In this document: positions 1-4,977 of the stretch, in pieces | How positions within the stretch are numbered: the stretch's first letter is position 1 | How the letters are laid out: every line of letters starts with the position of its first letter | Assembly: GCA_946491915.1 (NCBI GenBank) | Contig: CAMLYR010000078.1 | Coordinates: 1-7,139 of the forward strand | DNA from: an uncultured Clostridium sp. | Lineage (GTDB): Bacteria > Bacillota_A > Clostridia > TANB77 > CAG-508 | Length of the DNA stretch: 7,139 bases | Direction: 5' to 3' | Position numbers and translations under genes: made by a program | The notes under the pieces: model-generated | The model's database searches: none | Seen by the model: only the letters and a program-made list of their open reading frames with translations | Told to the model about the DNA's origin: nothing

Positions 1-19
1 GATTCCTATTTATTGGAAA

Positions 20-37
20 TATTACAATTTTGTAATA
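20..37. promoter_or_regulatory. Inverted repeat, possible operator
   Basis: TATTACAA-TT-TTGTAATA is a perfect 8-bp inverted repeat with a 2-base centre. It lies about 37 bases upstream of a strong plus-strand promoter. The TACA...TGTA core is loosely like BlaI/CopY-type operators, but the spacing differs, so no regulator is assigned. It could also be a chance palindrome in AT-rich DNA. Confidence 0.3.
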
Positions 38-46
38 ATCGATGAA

Positions 47-70
47 ATTTCCCTGGCCTAAGGGGGAAAT
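47..70. repeat. Short inverted repeat upstream of a -35 box
   Basis: ATTTCCC (47-53) is complementary to GGGAAAT (64-70) with a 10-base loop, ending 3 bases before the -35 box at 74. No T-run follows, so it is not a plus-strand terminator. It may be a regulatory site, or the end of a transcription unit lying left of the window. Confidence 0.3.
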
Positions 71-73
71 GAG

Positions 74-102
74 TTGACTGATGGTATAAAACATGATAAA
101 AT
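74..102 (+). promoter_or_regulatory. Sigma-A-type promoter
   Basis: TTGACT (74-79), a 17-base spacer and TAAAAT (97-102) give a close match to a vegetative promoter. A TG at 94-95 makes the -10 box extended. A Shine-Dalgarno sequence follows at 130-135. The promoter is convincing, yet it leads only into a very short or broken reading frame that meets a terminator at 254-294. Confidence 0.65.
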
Positions 103-129
103 TTATATAACTTTTAAATAGTAGAATAT

Positions 130-250
130 AGGAGGAGTTACAGTATGGGAAATAGAAAGAGATTGTACACCAGAATATGATATGGGAACAGATTCTCTAA
201 GAGGTGTAAAGTTAGCATCGCTTATAATCATTTTTTTAAAATTTAAAACC
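130..250 (+). pseudogene. Short or decayed reading frame behind a good promoter and RBS
   Basis: AGGAGG at 130-135 is spaced 9 bases from an ATG at 145. That frame gives only an 11-residue peptide (MGNRKRLYTRI) and stops at 178-180. The next frame stays open from about 125 to beyond 250 and reads like protein (…RDCTPEYDMGTDSLRGVKL…), but it has no start codon near the RBS. This pattern fits a gene 5' end that lost its frame and most of its length, or a small leader peptide. I do not recognise the product. The only in-frame ATG in the open frame, at 182, has no ribosome site. Confidence 0.3.
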
Positions 251-253
251 AAT

Positions 254-294
254 AAAAAAGGGAATTTTGAGTCCGTCCCCAAAATCCCTTTTTT
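254..294. terminator. Bidirectional terminator, end of the por operon
   Basis: A6-GGGA-(A)-TTTTG at 254-269 pairs with CAAAATCCC-T6 at 280-294, with one bulged A and a 10-base loop. Both strands have an A/T-tract on the correct side. It lies directly after the porB stop codon (minus strand) and would also stop transcripts from the promoter at 74. On the minus strand, one arm and the loop read TTTTGGGGACGGACTC, matching the core of the repeat element at 3545-3719. Confidence 0.85.
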
Positions 295-295
295 G

Positions 296-1252
296 TTAGT
301 TATTTTTATTTGTCATTTCTTCTAAATCTAATAATTCTTGCCATCTTTCATCAACAATTTTTTGGAAATCTTCAATCATCCACTCATTTCCAGGTTTAAA
401 CATATGTCTAAATCTTTTTTGTGGTTTTAAGAATTCTTCAATTGGTAATTTTTTAGCTGGTTTATATGAAATATGATATACACCATCTACAACTTCATAT
501 AATGGCCAATAACATGTTTCAACAGCAAGTTTATTAATTTTCATTAAATCTTCTGTTGGATATCCCCATCCTCTAGGACATGGTGACATAACATTTAAGA
601 ATGCTGGTCCTTCTGTGTAAATAGCTTTTTCAGCTTTTTCATATAAATCTTTGAAATTCATATAAGCAATGGTTTGAGCAACATAAGGAATGTGATGTCC
701 TACCATGATTTTCGTTAAATCTTTTCTACATTGTGTTTTTCCAGGAATCACAGTTCCAGCAGGTGAGGTAGTTGTATCTGCATATTTTGGTGTTGCAGAT
801 GAACGTTGAATACCTGTATTCATGTATGCACCATTATCATAACATACATATACCATATCATGTCCTCTTTCCATAGCACCTGATAAAGATTGTAAACCGA
901 TATCATATGTTCCACCATCTCCACCAAAGGCGATGAATTTTGTATCACCATCAGCTGGTAATTTTCCTTGTTTTTTCATAGAAACATAAGCTGCTTCTGC
1001 TCCTGCAAGTGTAGCACCTGCACATTCAAATGCTGTGTGAACAAATGAATCTGTCCAAGCTGTATATGGATAGATAAAAGTAGAAACTTCCATACATCCA
1101 GTAGCATTGGCAATAACAGCATGATCTTCTGGTTTTAAAGCTCTTAATATGTGTCTTGCAACAGGAGGAGCTCCACAACCAGCACACATTCTGTGTCCAG
1201 AAGTAAATCTTGAAGGTTTATTAGCAACGATTTCTTTTACATTATAAGGCAT
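296..1252 (-). CDS. porB: Pyruvate:ferredoxin oxidoreductase, beta subunit
   Basis: This is the thiamine-diphosphate and [4Fe-4S]-binding subunit of pyruvate synthase/ferredoxin oxidoreductase, which makes acetyl-CoA, CO2 and reduced ferredoxin from pyruvate in the cytoplasm. The 318-residue length is normal for the family. Cluster cysteines are visible at C23 and C26 (MCAGCGA), C53 (TGCMEV) and C225 (SPCPRGW). The TPP/Mg motif is GDGGTYDIG (111-119) with NGAYMNTG (140-147). The ATG overlaps the porA stop codon by one base (TAATG), and AGGAAGG lies 9 bases upstream inside the end of porA, so translation is probably coupled. It is the last gene of the operon, followed at once by a terminator. 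Related 2-oxoacid oxidoreductases (ketoisovalerate, oxoglutarate) look similar. Gene order and full sequence favour pyruvate. Confidence 0.95.
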   Translation of the reverse strand: MPYNVKEIVANKPSRFTSGHRMCAGCGAPPVARHILRALKPEDHAVIANATGCMEVSTFIYPYTAWTDSFVHTAFECAGATLAGAEAAYVSMKKQGKLPADGDTKFIAFGGDGGTYDIGLQSLSGAMERGHDMVYVCYDNGAYMNTGIQRSSATPKYADTTTSPAGTVIPGKTQCRKDLTKIMVGHHIPYVAQTIAYMNFKDLYEKAEKAIYTEGPAFLNVMSPCPRGWGYPTEDLMKINKLAVETCYWPLYEVVDGVYHISYKPAKKLPIEEFLKPQKRFRHMFKPGNEWMIEDFQKIVDERWQELLDLEEMTNKNN

Positions 1253-2445
1253 TATTTGTCACCTTCCTTTCTTAATCCTAAATAACGATAAGGATTATCT
1301 ATTTTTCCAGTTTTTACGATTTCTGATAAATCTGTATAGACACTTTCGATGTCATCAGCTTTTGTATCTCTACCACCAATACCATATACATAGTTAACTG
1401 CAGGTACATGAATATTGTTTACATACATAGCAGATGTAACATCTTCAAATAAAGCACCACCAGCAGCATTTAAAGAATCTGCTTTATCTAATACAGCAAT
1501 GGCTTTTACATGTGATAATGCTTTTGCAATTTCATCTACAGGGAATGGTCTAAATACACGAAGTTTTAATAAACCTGCTTTTACACCTTGTTCTCTTAAT
1601 TGATCAACAACAAATTTGGTTGTACCAGCTGTTGAGTTCATACAAACAATGGCAATTTCTGCATCATCTAATTTATATTCTTCAAAAAGACCATATTTTC
1701 TACCAGTCATTTTTTCAAAATCTTTTGCAACATCTAAAATCACTTGTTTGGCATTTCTCATAGCCTCTGCTTGTTGTGCTTTATGTTCAAATAAATAGCT
1801 TTGTAAATCTAATGGACCAACAGCGATTGGCTCATTTCTATTTAATAAATAATGTTCTGGTTTATATGTACCAACAAATTCTTTTACCTTATCATCTTCA
1901 AGAAGTTCTATATTCTCAATAGAATGAGAAGTAATAAATCCATCTTGACAAACCATTAATGGAAGCATAACATTTTTATTTTCAGCAATTCTATGTGCCA
2001 TTAAAAGATTGTCATAAGCTTCTTGGTTGTTTTCTGAAAATAACATAATCCAACCAGCATCTCTAACACCCATAGCATCTGAATGGTCATTATGAATGTT
2101 TAAAGGTCCTGATACAGCTCTGTTTACTAAAGACATAACAATAGGTAAACGTAAACTAGAAGCAATATAGATCATTTCCCACATTAAAGATAGACCATTT
2201 GCAGATGTTGCTGTCATAGCTCTTGCGCCTGCTGCTTCTGCACCAATACAAGCACTCATAGCACTGTGTTCACTTTCAACAGCTACAAATTCTGTATCGA
2301 CAAGACCATTATCAACAAAAGTTGAAAAGTATTGTGGAATTTCTGTTGAAGGTGTAATAGGGAAGGCTGCGACAACATCTGGATTAATTTGTTTCATAGC
2401 AGTTGCTGCTGCTTCATTACCACTTAATCTTTCTCTAATACTCAT
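1252..2445 (-). CDS. porA: Pyruvate:ferredoxin oxidoreductase, alpha subunit
   Basis: The alpha subunit forms the active site with PorB and binds the TPP pyrimidine ring and the substrate. Visible motifs, numbered from the chosen start, are PITPSTE (29-35), ESEHSAMS (57-64) and NRAVSGP (108-114, with the conserved Arg109). Next comes the HNDHSDAMGVRDAGW block, then a transketolase-C-like domain (about 245-365) ending with YGIGGRDTKADD, typical of PorA. A GTG at 2457 is in frame, but it sits almost on top of the GAGGAAGG ribosome site. The ATG at 2445 lies 11 bases after that site and gives the family-like start MSIRERLSGNEAA, so a 397-residue product is preferred. Only one base separates it from the porD stop, and its own stop overlaps the porB start. 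Confidence 0.94.
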   Translation of the reverse strand: MSIRERLSGNEAAATAMKQINPDVVAAFPITPSTEIPQYFSTFVDNGLVDTEFVAVESEHSAMSACIGAEAAGARAMTATSANGLSLMWEMIYIASSLRLPIVMSLVNRAVSGPLNIHNDHSDAMGVRDAGWIMLFSENNQEAYDNLLMAHRIAENKNVMLPLMVCQDGFITSHSIENIELLEDDKVKEFVGTYKPEHYLLNRNEPIAVGPLDLQSYLFEHKAQQAEAMRNAKQVILDVAKDFEKMTGRKYGLFEEYKLDDAEIAIVCMNSTAGTTKFVVDQLREQGVKAGLLKLRVFRPFPVDEIAKALSHVKAIAVLDKADSLNAAGGALFEDVTSAMYVNNIHVPAVNYVYGIGGRDTKADDIESVYTDLSEIVKTGKIDNPYRYLGLRKEGDK

Positions 2446-2446
2446 C

Positions 2447-2749
2447 TTATTCAACACCTTCCTCTCTCATTTCAATCGCACCGAAAGGGCATACTTTGGC
2501 ACATACACCGCAACCTTTACAGTAATCATAATTGAAATCTTTTCTTTTTAAATCTTCTTTTCCTACTGGAATGGCATCTTCTGGGCAAACAGGGAAGCAT
2601 AAACCACATTGTTTACATTTATCAGATAGAAATACAGGGTAAGAACTTCTCCAGTCGCCTGTTTTAAAATCTCTTGCATTTCCAGCAGTATAAATATCAC
2701 CACCAGGAGTTAATTTCTCCATAGCTGTGTTGGCATTTATATCTGTCAT
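2447..2749 (-). CDS. porD: Pyruvate:ferredoxin oxidoreductase, delta subunit (2x[4Fe-4S] ferredoxin)
   Basis: This 100-residue ferredoxin-like subunit passes electrons from the TPP site to external ferredoxin. Two classical 8Fe motifs are seen: C45-x2-C48-x2-C51-x3-C55-P and C77-x2-C80-x2-C83-x3-C87-P, both followed by the usual acidic or hydrophobic residues (CPEDAI, CPFGAI). The N-terminal 40 residues with GDWRSSYPV are the usual PorD leader that docks on the other subunits. The ATG has AAGGAA about 11 bases upstream, which is rather far. It is followed by porA after one base. A 123-base gap separates it from porC, unlike the tight joints further on. Confidence 0.95.
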   Translation of the reverse strand: MTDINANTAMEKLTPGGDIYTAGNARDFKTGDWRSSYPVFLSDKCKQCGLCFPVCPEDAIPVGKEDLKRKDFNYDYCKGCGVCAKVCPFGAIEMREEGVE

Positions 2750-2872
2750 AATTATTCACATTCCTTTCTTACTTTCTTAAGTTGATTGAAAAATAATTAT
2801 AATTTTAGTTTCGTCAAAATTAAAAAAATCAATTCTTTTCCAATCTATCATAATCTAGTAATTATTATTTTA
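2750..2872 (-). other. Intra-operon spacer, porC to porD
   Basis: This 123-base A/T-rich gap carries no reading frame and no convincing terminator. On the minus strand there is a TATAAT (complement of 2796-2801), but the best -35 at 17 bases is only TTTAAT, and a TTGACG is too close (10 bases). A weak internal promoter for porDAB is possible but unproven. Confidence 0.35.
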
Positions 2873-3454
2873 TTACTGAACTTTCTTAACTTCTTTTAAA
2901 GCCATTTCTAATGCTTTCATATTTCCGTCTATAACCTCAGGCTTTTTAGCAAATTTATGTTTAAAAGAACCTTTCATATCTTCTAATAATTCATCATCAG
3001 TCATAATCTTACTTACTTTTACAATGGCAGCTAGCATAGGTGTATTTGGAAAATATCTTCCTAAAGCCTCCTCTGAAATTTTTCTAGCATCAATTGTGTA
3101 AACTTCTCCAGAATAACCTTTTAATTCTTTTTTTAGTTGTTCAGCAGATTTTGTTGTGTTAATCACAATAGCACCTGTTTCTTTCAAACCAGAAGTAACA
3201 TCAACTGATTCTAAAAGTGTGTCATCGACAACTACCACATAATCTGGTTCATAAATATTACTATGAATTGTGATAGGTGTTTCACTAATTCTGTTATAAG
3301 CAGTGATAGGGGCACCCATTCTTTCAGGACCATATTCAGGAAAACCTTGAATATACTTACCAGTATTAAAAGCTGCATCAGCTAATAATAAAGAAGCTGT
3401 TTTGGCACCTTGTCCACCTCTACCATGCCATCTAATTTCTATCATGTTATCCAT
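2873..3454 (-). CDS. porC: Pyruvate:ferredoxin oxidoreductase, gamma subunit
   Basis: This is the gamma subunit of the heterotetrameric 2-oxoacid:ferredoxin oxidoreductase family, equivalent to domain III of the large single-chain enzymes and implicated in CoA handling and assembly. The hallmark IRWHGRGGQGAKTAS (7-21) and GFPEYGPERMGAP (37-49) are both present. The length (about 193 residues) is normal. An in-frame TTG at 3460 would be only 4 bases from the AGGAGG (complement of 3465-3470). The ATG at 3454 is 10 bases from it and is preferred; the ATG at 3445 is too far. It is the first gene of the operon, behind a near-consensus promoter. Pyruvate rather than another oxoacid is inferred from the whole gene set. 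Confidence 0.94.
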   Translation of the reverse strand: MDNMIEIRWHGRGGQGAKTASLLLADAAFNTGKYIQGFPEYGPERMGAPITAYNRISETPITIHSNIYEPDYVVVVDDTLLESVDVTSGLKETGAIVINTTKSAEQLKKELKGYSGEVYTIDARKISEEALGRYFPNTPMLAAIVKVSKIMTDDELLEDMKGSFKHKFAKKPEVIDGNMKALEMALKEVKKVQ

Positions 3455-3493
3455 TCTCAAATTGCCTCCTTTTTATTAAAATTTTACGACTTT

Positions 3494-3522
3494 AGTATAT
3501 GCCTAAAAAGTCTTAATGTCAA
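3494..3522 (-). promoter_or_regulatory. Promoter of the porCDAB operon
   Basis: On the minus strand, TTGACA (complement of 3517-3522), a 17-base spacer and TATACT (complement of 3494-3499) form a near-consensus sigma-A promoter. It lies about 24 bases upstream of the AGGAGG of porC. The strength suits a highly expressed central-metabolism operon. I see no clear Rex-type (TTGT...ACAA) operator. The repeat element begins about 22 bases upstream of the -35 box. Confidence 0.8.
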
Positions 3523-3544
3523 TACATTTGACGAAAAATGAAAC

Positions 3545-3719
3545 GTTGGGGACGTGCCAAATCGTTTCAAAATGAAACCAAAAGGGATAGACCTAAATTG
3601 TGAAAATTGGGGACGTGTCAAAATGGACAAAAAATGGACAAAAGGGACAGGTCTAAATTGTATGCCAAAGGGGATGTGCCTTTTTGGCAACTTTCGGAAC
3701 GATTTTGTACGTCCCCAAC
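3545..3719. mobile_element. REP/MITE-like GGGGACGTG element with 61-base internal period
   Basis: The ends are inverted repeats: 3545-3568 (GTTGGGGACGTGCCAAATCG...) matches the complement of 3696-3719 at 21 of 24 bases. Inside, GGGGA recurs at 3548, 3609 and 3670, exactly 61 bases apart. Each copy carries its own small inverted repeat (GTTTC/GAAAC at 3564-3578, TGTC/GACA near 3617-3628, TGCCAAA/TTTGGCA at 3663-3689) and AAAGGGAYAGRYCTAAATTGT recurs at 3581 and 3641. GGGGACG-type repeats are known in clostridial genomes and are often linked to Y1/IS200-like (REP-associated) transposases; that link is from memory, not shown here. No transposase is encoded. Short open frames here are by-products of the repeats. 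Confidence 0.7.
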
Positions 3720-3965
3720 GTAACTATTCAGTTGTAAAGATATTGATATTAAACGAGTTCATGTCTATTTATTTCTCACAAATGACGAATGTGATTGGAG
3801 TGCTTGTAGCCTTTCTTGATATAAAAGAAATGAGGAAGCGGGAATAGCGAGAGGCTCGTTTCTTTTATATTTAGAAAGGCTAGAGCACGTATTGAACCGA
3901 GGAATTTGTGAGAAATAAATAGACATGAACTCGTAATTAGAAATTTTATGCAACTGAATAGTTAC
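3720..3965. mobile_element. Foldback MITE with GTAACTATTCAGTTG ends
   Basis: Perfect 15-bp terminal inverted repeats (3720-3734 and 3951-3965) enclose a second perfect 31-bp inverted repeat (3753-3783 with 3904-3934). A third, near-perfect 24-bp pair follows (3807-3830 with 3859-3882, two mismatches), so almost the whole 246 bp can fold into one long hairpin. It encodes no plausible protein. It is flanked by TCCCCAAC (3712-3719) and TCCTCAAC (3966-3973), an 8-bp duplication with one mismatch. GTAA ends and 8-bp duplications recall IS66-family elements, so a non-autonomous IS66-like derivative is possible. The family is inferred only. Confidence 0.8.
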
Positions 3966-3996
3966 TCCTCAACAAGATTTTTTAATAAATTACTTG

Positions 3997-4002
3997 TATA
4001 AT
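3997..4002 (+). promoter_or_regulatory. Candidate -10 box of the response regulator
   Basis: TATAAT at 3997-4002 is the best -10 box upstream of the regulator, 62 bases before its start. At 17 bases the -35 position reads AAGATT (3974-3979), a very poor match, and lies directly beside the end of the foldback element. Either an activator is needed or another, unseen promoter is used. Confidence 0.35.
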
Positions 4003-4064
4003 GAAAATAATTGTGATATAAATATAGTATAAAAATAAAGCTAAGGAAGAAAGGCGGAGTTTTT

Positions 4065-4799
4065 GTGGAAGAAGAAATAGATAGAGATCAAAAAACAATT
4101 TTAATTGTTGATGATGAACAACCAATTAGAGAAATATTAGTATATAATTTGAAAAAAGAAGGATATAATACAATTGAGGCAAGTGATGGTGTAACAGCAT
4201 TAAATATTGCTTTAGAGCAATATCCAGACTTAATCTTGCTAGATATTATGCTTCCAAAAATGGATGGATTATCAGTATGTAAAAGAATCAAGAATTCATA
4301 TAATGTACCAATTTTAATGCTAACAGCAAAAGATACTGAAATTGACAAAATATTAGGATTAGAATTAGGCGCAGATGATTATATAACAAAGCCATTTAGC
4401 GTTAGAGAACTAATAGCAAGAGTCAAAGCAAATTTAAGAAAAGTTGAAAATATGTCTATGGCAAAACTAGAAAATGACAACTCAAAAAAGAAAGAAAATA
4501 AAATTGTTGTTAATGATTTAGAATTAGATTTAGACAAATTTGAGGTAAAAATTAGAGGAGAAGTCATAGATTTAACCGTAAGAGAATTTGAAGTTATCAA
4601 ATTTTTAGCATCACAACCAGGACAAGTCGTTACAAGAGAGACATTATTAGAAAAAGTATGGGGATATGAATACTATGGAGATATTAGAACAGTAGATGTA
4701 ACTGTAAGAAGAATTAGAGAAAAAATCGAAAAAGATACATCATCACCAAAAATACTCATAACCAAAAGAGGCGTTGGATATTATATAGCTTCTAAATAA
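4065..4799 (+). CDS. OmpR/PhoB-family (WalR-like) response regulator
   Basis: This is a 244-residue cytoplasmic two-component response regulator. The receiver domain (about 11-126) shows the acidic pair D16-D17, phosphoacceptor D60 (LLDIMLPKMDG), T87 and K109 (TKPF), so all catalytic residues are present. A charged Lys/Asn/Glu linker (about 127-143) leads to a winged-helix DNA-binding domain (144-244). That domain has LTVREFEVIKFLA, the recognition helix RTVDVTVRRIREKIE and the wing TKRGVGYYI. The pattern TAKDTEIDKILGLELGADDYITKPFS closely resembles WalR/YycF and PhoP types, but a cell-wall role is only inference. The start is GTG, with GGAG 5 bases upstream; no alternative ATG lies before the receiver core. 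No histidine kinase is beside it: ispG follows after a terminator and por is divergent, so it is an orphan within this window. Confidence 0.92.
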   Translation: MEEEIDRDQKTILIVDDEQPIREILVYNLKKEGYNTIEASDGVTALNIALEQYPDLILLDIMLPKMDGLSVCKRIKNSYNVPILMLTAKDTEIDKILGLELGADDYITKPFSVRELIARVKANLRKVENMSMAKLENDNSKKKENKIVVNDLELDLDKFEVKIRGEVIDLTVREFEVIKFLASQPGQVVTRETLLEKVWGYEYYGDIRTVDVTVRRIREKIEKDTSSPKILITKRGVGYYIASK

Positions 4800-4807
4800 A
4801 GAAATTT

Positions 4808-4843
4808 AAGGAAAACTTGGAAATATCCATGTTTTCCTTTTTT
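4808..4843 (+). terminator. Terminator after the response regulator
   Basis: AAGGAAAAC (4808-4816) pairs with GTTTTCCTT (4831-4839). An inner TGGA/TCCA stem with an AATA loop extends the helix across one T-T mismatch, and a run of six T follows (4838-4843). It starts 9 bases after the stop codon and is a good intrinsic terminator, so the regulator is probably a one-gene transcript unless readthrough feeds ispG. Confidence 0.85.
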
Positions 4844-4856
4844 GGCTCAAAAGAAA

Positions 4857-4960
4857 TGTCGCATAGACAAACGATCCCAATGAGACAAAAAAATGTCGCA
4901 TAGACAAACGATCCCAATGAGACAAAAAATGTCGCATAGACAAACGAACCTAATGCGACA
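4857..4960. repeat. Three-copy hairpin repeat array upstream of ispG
   Basis: Three tandem copies start at 4857, 4894 and 4930 (periods 37 and 36). Each begins TGTCGCATAGACAAACGA and ends AATGAGACA, or AATGCGACA in copy 3. Within each copy TGTCGCAT faces ATGMGACA; the arms are perfect in copy 3 and have one mismatch in copies 1 and 2. Copies 1 and 2 are identical apart from the A-run. The array is flanked on both sides by AAAGAAA (4850-4856 and 4961-4967), a possible 7-bp target duplication, though low in complexity. It lies 3 bases before the ispG ribosome site and no promoter is seen between them, so it is probably transcribed in the ispG leader. Confidence 0.8.
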
Positions 4961-4977
4961 AAAGAAAGGAATAAAAT

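Noticed and set aside
2445..2457. GTG start for porA, four codons upstream of the chosen ATG
   Set aside because: The GTG overlaps the ribosome site itself; the ATG at 2445 has workable spacing and a family-like N-terminus.
3545..3719. CRISPR-like or riboswitch reading of the 61-base periodic region
   Set aside because: Units diverge throughout instead of alternating fixed repeats and variable spacers, and the region has terminal inverted repeats typical of a mobile element. No known riboswitch core was recognised.
3484..3847. Open frames on both strands across the repeat region (68 and 97 residues)
   Set aside because: They lie wholly within the GGGGACGTG and foldback elements, have repetitive translations (…FQF/RPVPF…, …KGTGLNC…) and lack ribosome sites; they are by-products of the repeats.
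3765..3953. 62-residue minus-strand frame containing the same FMSIYFSQ phrase as the plus-strand frame
   Set aside because: The shared phrase arises because the DNA is a long inverted repeat and both strands read alike. It is not a gene.
4857..4960. CRISPR array
   Set aside because: The three units join head to tail with no unique spacers, only A-runs of variable length, and no cas gene is present.
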